Shown: in pieces, positions 49,786 to 59,888 of the stretch
How the letters are laid out: each line of letters starts with the position of its first letter
Numbering within the stretch: the stretch's first letter is position 1
Assembly: GCF_000513195.1 (NCBI RefSeq)
Contig: NZ_CBVI010000039.1
Span: 1-64,000, forward strand
Source of the DNA: Bacteroides timonensis
GTDB taxonomy: Bacteria > Bacteroidota > Bacteroidia > Bacteroidales > Bacteroidaceae
DNA length: 64,000 bases
Direction: 5' to 3'
Program-made: the position numbers and the translations under genes
The notes under the pieces: generated by a model
The model's database searches: none
Told to the model about the DNA's origin: nothing
Seen by the model: the letters and a program-made list of their open reading frames with translations, nothing else

Positions 49786-52464
49786 TCACTTGTTCTTCTC
49801 CCCGAAGTCTTCCTGTTGCTGCTCCACTTCCTTCAGCCTCTGAGCATTTTGCTCTTTCAAAAGCTGTTCCTGTTCCAACTCCGCAGCCGATTTTGCAGAC
49901 GTTCCGGCAGCTTGCAAAGAAGATGAACCGGCGATCAACGCAGCATCTTTCCCCGAATAAACCAACGGATGGGCGGCAGAATAGCTTTCTAATTCTAATA
50001 CAGCACTTACAGGCATCTGCGAACCTTCGAATAACACACTTGCCGTTATTTTTATCTTACCCGGCCTCAAAGTGGACTGTATCAGCACCGGAGCCGTCCC
50101 CCACTTCACCGGAGCGGGATTTGCCAATATTCCGGCATCACCCAGAATACGTCCTTCGCCTTCTACATGAAACTTCACATAGTAGTTGTTCAAACGTTTG
50201 ATATTCCCGTTCTTATCGGCTATGGCAGCTACTACAGTGACAAAATCGGAACCATCGGCTTTCAGGTTCACATTCTCATCATCCACCCAAAGCAGCACTT
50301 TTTCCGGACGACGGGCGGGATGCACTTCGTGCGTAGCAACCACTTTACCGTCTATCAAGCCTTCTGCCCGCAGGAATACTTCATCCTGCTTTTTCTTACG
50401 TGACATTGCTTTATCAGTCATGAAATCGTAGACATCGGGGAAAGTGATAACCGGCGAAGGCATGCCTTCTTTAACTACCGGTTTATTATAAGTATAAGTC
50501 TTTCCATCTTTCAGGAAGGTGAGGCGCACTTCATCGCAATTGGAATAAACAGTCACATCCTTGCCGGAGAACGGCGTCATCTCGTGAGCAATATAAACCA
50601 TCGGGCCGGTTTCAAAAAGACGTTCCTGCTTCTGGGGTGAGCGTTGTGCCTTGAACATATAATAAGAATACTTGGGCTGGCGGAATACATCCATCAATCC
50701 GCCATAGAACGGATCGGGATGATAACCGCGCTGATGGTCGAACGAGTGCCACAGACAGCCGCCCACATGTTGGCGGGGAGTGCGGTAAAGGGCATCGTAA
50801 CAGGTATATGTATAGGTGGGGTTGGCATAATGTTGCGCTTGGATAAGCATAGGCTGTTCTCCCCAGTTGCGGGCTACACGGCTGGGAGAGTTATGTGAAC
50901 TCCAGTCATCCACATTATCACCCCATTCACGGGTAAAGTAGGTTATCTTTGGGTCAGCATCCTTATCGCCCCACGACTTGCCATCGTAAGAGGGATGTGT
51001 AAAGAGTATCGGGAAATGCTCACGTCCACGTGCACCGCTATCACAACCGGAATAACAATATGGGTAAGGATACTCCTGGTCTACAATATCACGGGTGTTC
51101 TTGGCGAAGTCTTCCGGATACCAGGTTTCATTGAGGATAGGTTCCCACATCCACACACAAGCATGGTTGCGGTCGCGCCGCACAAGATTACGGATATCGC
51201 TATATACACGTTGCGCAAATTCGGGAGCATCATTCCAGAACTGCCAGCCGGGGGTATTGACAATGACAAACAGCCCAAGCTCGTCGCATGCATCCATGAA
51301 TGCCGGGTCTTGCGGACAATGGGCGTTACGGATTACTTTCATTCCGGCATCACGCAGTTTCTTTGCATCACGCCAATGAATACTGTTAGCAACGGCATTG
51401 CCTACCACCGCAAAGTCCTGATGACGGTTAGCACCAATCAACGGGCTTTCATAAGGTTTGCCATTCAGCCAGAAACCGTCCTTGCCCTTAAACTCTACAC
51501 TACGGATACCGATACGGCGACGATAACCGTCCACCACATTGCCTTCGCGGTCGCGGATACGTACTATCAGATTATATAAGGTGGGAGTTTCCGGACTCCA
51601 CAGCATCGGGGTCTTTACTATGAGCTTATCTTTCGAGGTAATAGCCTTCCCTGGCCGTATCTGAATCTCATCATTCAAGAAAGCAACCTGTGTACCATCC
51701 GGTTGCTGCAACTCATATTCTACAACGCCCGTAAAGGCTTTACGGCTGTCATTGCGCACATGCGCCTTCAGTAACACTTCGGCTGAGGCATCCGACACCT
51801 TATCATAAGCCACAAACAGACCGCTGCCTGCTACTTCGTTCTCAAAGTTCGGGTCAGTGATAAAGACCGGATTATGGGCTATCAGCCAGCAATCACGATA
51901 AATGCCGCCGAAATAGGTAAAGTCGAGTACATCCTGCGCCTTTCCGGGGGGATAGGTCTTATCATCGCTGTTATCCGTCCACACGGCTATCACATTATCC
52001 TCTCCCCAGTTCAATACGTCAGAGATATCGACCACCACAGGCAGATAACCGCCAAAATGTTCGGTCAGCAACTTCCCGTTGACGAATACCTTACTCTTTC
52101 CCATGATGGCTTCGAAGTGCAGGAACAGTTTCTTCCCTTTCAAAGCATCCGCAGGGGTGAAGTGCTTGCGATACCAGACTTCTCCCTGATAATTGATGCA
52201 ACCACTGGCTTCCGTCGGCAAATATTCAATGCCATTGGGAAGGGAGACTACCGTCCATTCCGCATCATCAAAGTTCGTGGCCTCAGCACCCTCAACCGCT
52301 CCTTTGTGGAAGCGCCAGGCGGGATTCATTGAAAACACTTCACGCCCGGAATTGGGTAACTCGAAGAAACCGGCAGTGGAAAACTCTGGTTGGTGAGACG
52401 CCTGCAATGCGCTGCAGGGAACTAACAATAAAACAATTAGAATTAAATGAATGATTTTTCTCAT
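49786..52464 (-). CDS. GH2 glycoside hydrolase with Gln/Glu-rich C-terminal tail
   Basis: An 892-residue exported GH2 enzyme, signal peptide 1-22. Sugar-binding (about 60-200), immunoglobulin-like (about 210-320) and barrel domains are present. The acid/base is Glu446 in ILNETW and the nucleophile Glu513 in TREWGDN. It is not close to the LacZ-like GH2 at 30894, so the linkage or sugar (beta-galactoside or another beta-glycoside) is open. The last 35 residues are odd: a charged, Gln/Glu-rich stretch (SAAELEQEQLLKEQNAQRLK onward) that looks like a short coiled coil and is unusual for GH2. Its promoter carries the shared operator. Confidence 0.88.
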   Translation of the reverse strand: MRKIIHLILIVLLLVPCSALQASHQPEFSTAGFFELPNSGREVFSMNPAWRFHKGAVEGAEATNFDDAEWTVVSLPNGIEYLPTEASGCINYQGEVWYRKHFTPADALKGKKLFLHFEAIMGKSKVFVNGKLLTEHFGGYLPVVVDISDVLNWGEDNVIAVWTDNSDDKTYPPGKAQDVLDFTYFGGIYRDCWLIAHNPVFITDPNFENEVAGSGLFVAYDKVSDASAEVLLKAHVRNDSRKAFTGVVEYELQQPDGTQVAFLNDEIQIRPGKAITSKDKLIVKTPMLWSPETPTLYNLIVRIRDREGNVVDGYRRRIGIRSVEFKGKDGFWLNGKPYESPLIGANRHQDFAVVGNAVANSIHWRDAKKLRDAGMKVIRNAHCPQDPAFMDACDELGLFVIVNTPGWQFWNDAPEFAQRVYSDIRNLVRRDRNHACVWMWEPILNETWYPEDFAKNTRDIVDQEYPYPYCYSGCDSGARGREHFPILFTHPSYDGKSWGDKDADPKITYFTREWGDNVDDWSSHNSPSRVARNWGEQPMLIQAQHYANPTYTYTCYDALYRTPRQHVGGCLWHSFDHQRGYHPDPFYGGLMDVFRQPKYSYYMFKAQRSPQKQERLFETGPMVYIAHEMTPFSGKDVTVYSNCDEVRLTFLKDGKTYTYNKPVVKEGMPSPVITFPDVYDFMTDKAMSRKKKQDEVFLRAEGLIDGKVVATHEVHPARRPEKVLLWVDDENVNLKADGSDFVTVVAAIADKNGNIKRLNNYYVKFHVEGEGRILGDAGILANPAPVKWGTAPVLIQSTLRPGKIKITASVLFEGSQMPVSAVLELESYSAAHPLVYSGKDAALIAGSSSLQAAGTSAKSAAELEQEQLLKEQNAQRLKEVEQQQEDFGEKNK

Positions 52465-52520
52465 GAAAATAGTATTATTTTAGGTGTACATAACTTGATG
52501 TAATAGCCATTTACAACATC

Positions 52521-52590
52521 CGATGCAAAAATAGGGCAAAACAGAAAACCACTGTTACAATAATCGCTATTTTTAATCCAATTTTGTCTA
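52521..52590 (-). promoter_or_regulatory. Promoter and shared operator block B (GH2-sulfatase unit)
   Basis: Minus-strand TATTTTTG at 52526-52533 is an exact -7 match. Plus-strand flanks read CGATGCAAAAATAGGGC, AAACAGAA, TACAATAATCGCTATT, then ATCCAATTTTG starting 42 bp past the -7. This matches block A at 43242 almost base for base, tying this unit to the same regulator. Confidence 0.6.
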
Positions 52591-52680
52591 ACTATCCATT
52601 TATACAACATGGCTCCCTAAATACAGAATGCTATGAGAAACTTTCAGTGAATCATTATCAACTATTAATATAAGAATATT

Positions 52681-53523
52681 TCATTTAATTCCAAACAAAG
52701 CCCTATACTTATCTAATTCCATATCAGAAAAATCATTTCTGAGCCATCCATTTCTATCTATCTTATACATTTCATATTCCCACTCCTCTTCAAATCGCTC
52801 ACCTGTATGAGCCATTTCATTCAAGATTTCAGGAGGGAAGGGCTCCCAAACATCACCTCTTAAGCGTTTTATAGAAAAAAGGTCCTCCTTCTTTTCTGTC
52901 CAAACGGCTACAAATTCAGTCTGTTCTCTCATCAAAGAAGCTATCCGTATCAGAGAACGCACCTTATTATCTTTACAAACCACACGAACAATATCATTCA
53001 TCAGAAAAAAAGATGAATCCATTCCGTCTTCTTCACTATTATATTTGATAAGAAGCAGAAAACTTTTATATGGGGTATCCTCTTCAAGACAACCAAGATA
53101 TAAAATCTCAGATACTTTCCTGAAGAGTTTTACCGCTGCTTCTTTTCCCTCCCACTGCATATTTTTGTGCAATGATACTATACTGTCATGCCTAGTTCTA
53201 TTTATGACACTTTGATTAACCAACCATTCATAAAAACGTCCTCCCACCTTAGGGTAAACCATAGAGTAATCCTCTCGGTCACAAAGTCCCGATATAGAGT
53301 TCTGAACAAAAGAAATACTATCATTTTTAAAAGGAACAAAAACGAGTAACGAATTCATTAAAGTATCTGACACATCGAATGTATTCCCATCTTCATAGTT
53401 TTGATACTCTAGCAAAAGACTATCATTACGTATCCAACTGATATCTGTTAGTTCCCTCCTCGTGATAGTCGATGAGCAGCTTAAAAGCATAAGTAGAACC
53501 CAACTTACTACTACTATTTTCAT
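52681..53523 (-). CDS. Lipoprotein of unknown function, candidate immunity protein for RHS toxin
   Basis: A 280-residue protein with the lipoprotein signal MKIVVVSWVLLMLLSC (Cys16). No family is recognised. It is rich in charged residues with short hydrophobic helices and the segment MREQTEFVAVWTEKKEDLF. The start at ATG 53523 is preferred over TTG at 53529. It begins 10 bp after the RHS gene's stop on the same strand and is the only gene there, which is where polymorphic-toxin immunity genes sit. A lipid anchor would put it in the envelope, where a delivered metallopeptidase tip might act. The immunity role is inference from position. Confidence 0.6.
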   Translation of the reverse strand: MKIVVVSWVLLMLLSCSSTITRRELTDISWIRNDSLLLEYQNYEDGNTFDVSDTLMNSLLVFVPFKNDSISFVQNSISGLCDREDYSMVYPKVGGRFYEWLVNQSVINRTRHDSIVSLHKNMQWEGKEAAVKLFRKVSEILYLGCLEEDTPYKSFLLLIKYNSEEDGMDSSFFLMNDIVRVVCKDNKVRSLIRIASLMREQTEFVAVWTEKKEDLFSIKRLRGDVWEPFPPEILNEMAHTGERFEEEWEYEMYKIDRNGWLRNDFSDMELDKYRALFGIK

Positions 53524-53533
53524 ATCCAATATT

Positions 53534-56500
53534 TTAATAACCTAATATTTTCGCTGCTTTCAGATATCTAGTCGGAATAGTAGAAGTCATATTATTCAGA
53601 TTTCGATAATATCCCACTTTATAGTTCCATTTCAATGCATGCTGATACTCCCACTCTCTTATATAAGCATGATGTGAGGTTGGATTATTTAATCCCATGC
53701 CATAAAAACCTGCATGATAATATTCATGTCCCATAGTCAAAAAAAGTTGTTCTTTGCATATAAATGCTGACTTATACAAGAAAACATTATATCCTTTACC
53801 AACTCCGTTGGATACAGTTGTTCCATTTACATACTGACCTCTGTATTTAACTAAATCACCCAATTTTATATGCCCTCTAGGAATAGTCCCATCCGCATAC
53901 AAATTATCTACATTTTGTACATTTTCAAAATTTTCTAATGAAAATTCAGCCGCATACTCATTTGAATACTCCATACCCTCACCAATCTGAACCGTGTTTC
54001 CATCAGCCATATTCACTCCATTAGTATAATCAAAATATTGAGCTCCCTTTCCCGTAAAGAAATTTCCATGATTCTTCATTGCTGAGACACCACCCAGCAC
54101 TCCTCCAATAACACCACCAATAGCACCACTTATCCCTCCAGCAGCTAAACCTGCATTCAGCCCCTGCTTAAAATTTGCTCCATTCAACCAAGCATTTCCA
54201 GCTCCTCCGACAAAACCGCCAGCAAAACCTCCACTAAACCCAGTAACCGCCCCACCGATAAAACTAGTCGTTCCTAATAATCCGGCCATTGCTCCGCCTG
54301 CAAAATACCCGGCAGCACCAGATGCTCCACCTATGAATAGCCCTTTCAACATATCACCAGCCAAAGCCCAACCAGAATTATCACTCATCACCATAGCAGT
54401 TCCCATCCCAATCCAAGCCCCCACAATAACAGCAGCTAACCAAACAGATTTTCCACTTTTATCTACATACATCAACGGATTATTTAGCACATAACTATAT
54501 CGATTAAAGTTTTGCGTGAAATCCATCATCTGCACATATGGATCCGGACTCAAGAATCGTCCCAATGCGGAATCATATAAACGCGCATTCATATTAACCA
54601 AGCCAAAGGCAGACAGATGTTCATGCCCCGTATACCCCCTGCCTAAAAGCAATGCCGGTTCTAAACCAGGAGCATAAAGTACATGGTTAATAGGATTACG
54701 TAAACGCCCCCAAGCATCATAACTCAATTCCTGTTGGACAATACCCGCAGAATTTGTAATATGCGTGATACTACCCAAGTAATCACGACAAATATAATAA
54801 ATTCCCCATGATCCATTCTTCTTCATATAAACAATTGGCGAAGAATAATAATCACCAGCCAAATAAAGGCGAGTTTCCGCATTATTTGTCTCATAACAAT
54901 TACCGAGATAATAAGTCGCATTTTGTACAGCCCCCTTATGAGTTAAAAGCATTTTAGCACGTTCACCAGAAGAATCATACGTAAAAGTAGCTGTATAACC
55001 ATTTTCTACAATAGTAGCCGGACGCTGAAAAGAAGTATAAGTAACATCTTGATTCCGTATAGGTATTTGATTTCCATTTAATTCCACATTAGTCACTGCA
55101 TAAGGCTTCGTATCATGACTATAAAACATGGTGCCAATACCACTCATTGAGGTAATATTTCCTTTCGAATCATACCCTACCGTCTTACCTGCATAATTAG
55201 CTAAACGATTCAGATTATCATAACTAAAAGATTCCGTCAGATTGCGCTTCTTATCTACACGACTTGTCAGGTTTCCTTTCTGAATATCGAATGTATAAGC
55301 AAAATGTTGGATCACTCCAGCTTTTCTTTCTGTCAGTATACCATAGCTATTATATCCATACGTACGCGTTAATGGTCCAGTTACAGCGTTCGTAGGTTGC
55401 CCCAATCCATTCTCGGCTGTCAACTTCCATATAGAAGTTGTCCCCAACTTTACTTCTGTTAATTGTCCATTAACATAGGTCATATTCTCCGTTCCAATCA
55501 CCGCCTCTTTAGAGGAACTATATGTAACAGAAGACACATTGCCATTTGCATAAGCGAAAACACGTTTCAACCAGATATCATCCGAAACCTTATCCGTCCG
55601 TGAGTTCAATCGGGCATATTCATCATAAGTATAGACTTTAGAAACGCCATTGGTCGAAGTCTCATTATCAATCTGTTTTGTTACCGGATCATATTTATAA
55701 GTAGTAGTAAACTCTGGTTGAACTTTACTTTTAGGACGACCATATTTATCATATACAATAGCTACAGTTTTATTATTTGCATCAGTTTGTGTTACCGTAC
55801 GTATATTACCCGAGTAACCCTCCGTAAAAGTCATTGTCCCAGCACTAGGATCTACAATTTTAGTTCGGTGTCCATAATCAGGATCATAGTCAAACTCTGT
55901 TATAACCCCTCCTGGTGCAATAACCTTTTTCAACTGTTTGTCTGGACGATAAGAATAAGTAATTGTTCCTCCTGGATCTGTTGCGGAAGCCAACAGTCCA
56001 CTCTTATCGTATGTTCGGGTAATTGTAATACCTTCTTTTACTATTGTTTCACTTTTCCCAATATAACTGTAAGATGTTGTTTTGCCATATGGCTCTGAAA
56101 ACGAAACTATTCGATCAAAATCATCATAACTATATACATTCCATAACGAAGCTGTATTTCCTTTATAAGGCAGAGAGACCTTCCATAAGCGTCCCCAGTT
56201 ATCATATTGTTTATCTATATACAGCCAAGTTCCATCAAAGCGTTTATTACCAATACGAATATCACGCCCTAGAGCATCATAATATGTACGCTGTTCCGGC
56301 ATCCCCGTTACTGATTTCTCAATATAATATACCCCTGTACTCAAATCCCATCTATAATTTATATTCTCTATTGTACCATCATCATAAGTGGTTGTATTAA
56401 CTCTCCCCAAATCATCATAATTATACAAAGCAATCTTACCCAAATTATTTACCACTTTTTCTGGTAGGCCATATTTATTATAATTAGAATATACCGTCAT

Positions 56501-59500
56501 ACGTCCTAAAGCATCAGTACGAGTGTTTACATAGCAATTATTCAAATAAGTACAAGTGTCTCCTAAATATTCCACCGATGTACGGGGGGCACTTACTTCT
56601 GTTAAAACATTGCCGTAAACATCATAAGTGCATCGCGTTTCTCCAACTTTATTACCATTAATTTTAATTATTTTCTTTTCTGGAAGATTTGTTCCTGTTT
56701 TATAAACCAATTCTTCTGAAGTTACCCACGAACTCCCATCACGCGATTCTGTTATTGTTTTCAAACAGGGAAGACCTATCAGCCACTTCGCGGTTGTGTT
56801 TGTATTACTATAAGTTTGATTCGTAACTGTTTTGATCACATTGTTAGATGTATAATCCGTATAAGTAACTGTTTCACGCGTAGGATTACTGTAAGTATCA
56901 TAAAGATAATCTTTAGTCACTGTGGTACTTTTCAAAAGATCCTTTTCTACTGAGTTGTTCAGTCGTACCGTGGCTTTCTTATTAGAAGCAACAGCTGAAT
57001 AATAAGTATAATTTCCTTCTGCTTCAGGAGTAATGACCCTAACCAAATTATTAAAGTTCAAAGGATCGTATATCGTTGTTATGGTTTTGTTACGTAATAC
57101 ATCCTCTGCTATTATTTTAGTAAAGCCACAAAAGCCACGGCCCTGCCGATGTACAACCCCTCCTTGATAGCGATACTCTTCCGAGGTTAAAATGCTACCA
57201 TTTAAAGCAGTTTCTTTAGCAGCGAGCCCCCACAAAGGCCCTTGAAAGCGTTCATAAGGGAATGAAACAATTGCATTGGAACTATAAAAATCAATATAAT
57301 CTCCGTTCTTTGCATTGAGAAGTTGATAGGAGTTTTTATCTATCACCCCGAAGCTATTAATTACTCCTGTTAGCAAATATTGTTTACGCTCATTCCTTGT
57401 AAAGCTCACCTTGTAAACATTTTCATCAATAACAGCTATAAGGGAACTATAAAAATTCGGTTGAGAAATAGAAGAAGGAAGTAAAGTAATACCACCACCA
57501 AGTGACGTTCCAAACCTATCCTCTTCTTTAAACCCACCATTACGATTGAAATACCCCCATGTACTGGTATTCTGCCTAAGTACCAAGTCTACATACCCAT
57601 CTTGATCTATATCCTGTAGCATACAGGCAGCTTCATGTTCCACATATTCCGTTAAATTAAACGATCTACGTATATTGGATAACGGATAATAAACCTCCCA
57701 CCACGTACCATTATGAAATTTACGCCAATATTCCACTTGACAGACATCCCCATGCACAGAACAACTACTACCATCCAGCCACTCACCACAAACCAAGCAC
57801 CTGTTGGAATACCCAATATATTCTCCACAATGCACACATTCATAATCTTCCGGATATTCTGCATTACACTCCGGGCAAAATTCGTGTGAAGTAACAGGCA
57901 TCTCATACGTACCTTTTTTGGTATATGACTTGACAGGAGTTACTAAGAATTCCGGTTTGCCATCACCATTTATATCTCCAATGGCCATGTCTCTATTGCT
58001 TTGAAATACATAATTATAGGATAAGTCAAAACTACATTTCAAGTTTAAGCTATATACTCCGTTCACTTGAGAAAACGAATACACTTTTGTTATCCCAAAA
58101 TTAATATGACAAATATCCGTCTTTCCATCTCCGTCAATATCTACAGCCACCAAAATTCCTTGTTTCACATTGAAATTGAAAACATGAGCATTAAACAACA
58201 CCTTATTTGTGCTCAAATCAAACAAATAGCACTTAGAGTTCATATCCTTATCCAAAGGTCTATCCATAGATATAGCCAATAACTCAGCTTTTCCATCTCC
58301 ATTGTAATCGCCCGGAAGATATACTTTTGGCCAAATGCTAGAACTATTGGGAGCCTCACTGTCAAATGTAAAAGTAGAAGTCTGTGTCAAAGACAAACCC
58401 AGACCAGGCTTATAAACCTTTACAGTTAAACGATCCTTACCACTCTGCACCGTAGCATTTATCTTCAATAGTTCATCTCCAGATACTCCATCTACATCTG
58501 CCGACAATAAAGTCTGAAAGCCTCGCTCTGCATACAAAGTTGCAGGTACCAAAGTACTACCTTCCAAATTTCGATATACAAGCAACTCTTGGTTTTCAGC
58601 AAAAGCAGAATAATACCCTTTCGAAGATATAGCACAAGGATTAAAATCCGGATACGAAAAAAGTCCATCATCTTCTGTCCCTGACTCAAACTTTACCTTA
58701 TTTACTACTAAATCGGTATCCTGATTAAAATATCTCGTTAATATAGCTTTTTGTTTTTCCCATCCATTCATATTATTATCATATCCATAGTAAAACAACA
58801 AAGGATTTAAATTATCGCAATCGATTCTTGTCAACAAAGACACATTACTAGTTTTATAAACAAATGAATAGGTATGAAGCAATTCTGTTCCGTGATAACA
58901 CTTGATATTATCAAGTAAATGGGATAACTTTACTTCTGTCCCTCCTTCAAAACCACCCAACACGTCCACACGGTCTTTATAAGTAAATGTAATATTAGCC
59001 AATGGCGTATCAGAAGAGGTATGGGCTCCATATTCTATATTTAGAATACGATATCTGTTATTTTGATAAGCATAAGAAAAGGATACCATATTCCCCAAAA
59101 CATCTGTACTTTTAGATATTGGGTAAACGAGGCAGTCACTCGCATTAGTTTGTGAACCAAACACAGCTACCGTGCCATTCGGATATAATACCATAAAATA
59201 ACTAAACGTTCCGGATGCCGTTTTCTGCGCTTTCACTCGAATATTCCCTTGTTCTGTCTCAAAAACATTCACAACAGTTGTTGGTAACAGACGAACTCCA
59301 TCAAGCATTAATGCATCATCACCATTCACTTCAACCGGTGCTGTTTTACCGTCATAGTACATAGAACGTGGTACTCGAGTTATAGATGATAGACCGCCAA
59401 TAGACCAACCATAACCAACTATGTCATTTCCACCTTGACTATTATAAGTAATGGAAACAGAAGGTGTAATGCCACTACGTACCGGAACACACGAAATAGG

Positions 59501-59857
59501 AACATTGTAAACAAGTCCTCCCGATGGCGTAACTTGTGAATTTATTGGTATAACACCAACATCTTTACTTGTATTTACAGATATTGAGGTAGGGATATGC
59601 GTATGAGAACCACTCGCAAAACCTCTTACTAAATCTTGTTGAGACATAGGATTTTGGTTAACAATAGTCTCTTTGCTCCTGCACTCTAGCTTTTTTATAT
59701 AAATGGAATCACCAGTAGAAATTGTGTCAGTAGGTACTGTCCGATGTTTTTTTATGGATGAAATAAAATCAAAAGATTGTTGTCCCATAGATGGGAATGT
59801 CACTATAAAAGTAAATGTCACGGCTAAAAGAATAAGCCATAAGTGATGTGTTTTCAT
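53534..59857 (-). CDS. RHS-repeat polymorphic toxin-like protein with HEYYH C-terminal tip
   Basis: A 2107-residue exported protein. Signal peptide (1-25); SpvB-like N-terminal region (about 85-330); FG-GAP repeats (GDYNGDGKAELL, DIDGDGKTDI, GDINGDGKPEFL, DIDQDGYVDL); a Cys-rich insertion at 661-706 with four CxxC-like pairs; many YD repeats (about 1000-1690); RHS core (RGYTGHEHLSAFGLVNMNAR, RFLSPDPYV) ending at Asp1799 in NPLMYVDKSGK. Beyond it are a Gly-rich hydrophobic segment (about 1805-1935) and a unique tip with MGHEYYH (His2044, Glu2045, His2048), the HEXXH zinc-protease signature. Glu2068 or Glu2070 could be the third ligand. RHS shells encapsulate toxic tips. The tip family is not recognised. 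Confidence 0.88.
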   Translation of the reverse strand: MKTHHLWLILLAVTFTFIVTFPSMGQQSFDFISSIKKHRTVPTDTISTGDSIYIKKLECRSKETIVNQNPMSQQDLVRGFASGSHTHIPTSISVNTSKDVGVIPINSQVTPSGGLVYNVPISCVPVRSGITPSVSITYNSQGGNDIVGYGWSIGGLSSITRVPRSMYYDGKTAPVEVNGDDALMLDGVRLLPTTVVNVFETEQGNIRVKAQKTASGTFSYFMVLYPNGTVAVFGSQTNASDCLVYPISKSTDVLGNMVSFSYAYQNNRYRILNIEYGAHTSSDTPLANITFTYKDRVDVLGGFEGGTEVKLSHLLDNIKCYHGTELLHTYSFVYKTSNVSLLTRIDCDNLNPLLFYYGYDNNMNGWEKQKAILTRYFNQDTDLVVNKVKFESGTEDDGLFSYPDFNPCAISSKGYYSAFAENQELLVYRNLEGSTLVPATLYAERGFQTLLSADVDGVSGDELLKINATVQSGKDRLTVKVYKPGLGLSLTQTSTFTFDSEAPNSSSIWPKVYLPGDYNGDGKAELLAISMDRPLDKDMNSKCYLFDLSTNKVLFNAHVFNFNVKQGILVAVDIDGDGKTDICHINFGITKVYSFSQVNGVYSLNLKCSFDLSYNYVFQSNRDMAIGDINGDGKPEFLVTPVKSYTKKGTYEMPVTSHEFCPECNAEYPEDYECVHCGEYIGYSNRCLVCGEWLDGSSCSVHGDVCQVEYWRKFHNGTWWEVYYPLSNIRRSFNLTEYVEHEAACMLQDIDQDGYVDLVLRQNTSTWGYFNRNGGFKEEDRFGTSLGGGITLLPSSISQPNFYSSLIAVIDENVYKVSFTRNERKQYLLTGVINSFGVIDKNSYQLLNAKNGDYIDFYSSNAIVSFPYERFQGPLWGLAAKETALNGSILTSEEYRYQGGVVHRQGRGFCGFTKIIAEDVLRNKTITTIYDPLNFNNLVRVITPEAEGNYTYYSAVASNKKATVRLNNSVEKDLLKSTTVTKDYLYDTYSNPTRETVTYTDYTSNNVIKTVTNQTYSNTNTTAKWLIGLPCLKTITESRDGSSWVTSEELVYKTGTNLPEKKIIKINGNKVGETRCTYDVYGNVLTEVSAPRTSVEYLGDTCTYLNNCYVNTRTDALGRMTVYSNYNKYGLPEKVVNNLGKIALYNYDDLGRVNTTTYDDGTIENINYRWDLSTGVYYIEKSVTGMPEQRTYYDALGRDIRIGNKRFDGTWLYIDKQYDNWGRLWKVSLPYKGNTASLWNVYSYDDFDRIVSFSEPYGKTTSYSYIGKSETIVKEGITITRTYDKSGLLASATDPGGTITYSYRPDKQLKKVIAPGGVITEFDYDPDYGHRTKIVDPSAGTMTFTEGYSGNIRTVTQTDANNKTVAIVYDKYGRPKSKVQPEFTTTYKYDPVTKQIDNETSTNGVSKVYTYDEYARLNSRTDKVSDDIWLKRVFAYANGNVSSVTYSSSKEAVIGTENMTYVNGQLTEVKLGTTSIWKLTAENGLGQPTNAVTGPLTRTYGYNSYGILTERKAGVIQHFAYTFDIQKGNLTSRVDKKRNLTESFSYDNLNRLANYAGKTVGYDSKGNITSMSGIGTMFYSHDTKPYAVTNVELNGNQIPIRNQDVTYTSFQRPATIVENGYTATFTYDSSGERAKMLLTHKGAVQNATYYLGNCYETNNAETRLYLAGDYYSSPIVYMKKNGSWGIYYICRDYLGSITHITNSAGIVQQELSYDAWGRLRNPINHVLYAPGLEPALLLGRGYTGHEHLSAFGLVNMNARLYDSALGRFLSPDPYVQMMDFTQNFNRYSYVLNNPLMYVDKSGKSVWLAAVIVGAWIGMGTAMVMSDNSGWALAGDMLKGLFIGGASGAAGYFAGGAMAGLLGTTSFIGGAVTGFSGGFAGGFVGGAGNAWLNGANFKQGLNAGLAAGGISGAIGGVIGGVLGGVSAMKNHGNFFTGKGAQYFDYTNGVNMADGNTVQIGEGMEYSNEYAAEFSLENFENVQNVDNLYADGTIPRGHIKLGDLVKYRGQYVNGTTVSNGVGKGYNVFLYKSAFICKEQLFLTMGHEYYHAGFYGMGLNNPTSHHAYIREWEYQHALKWNYKVGYYRNLNNMTSTIPTRYLKAAKILGY

Positions 59858-59888
59858 AATAAATAATTAGTTTACAAACAGTATAACC

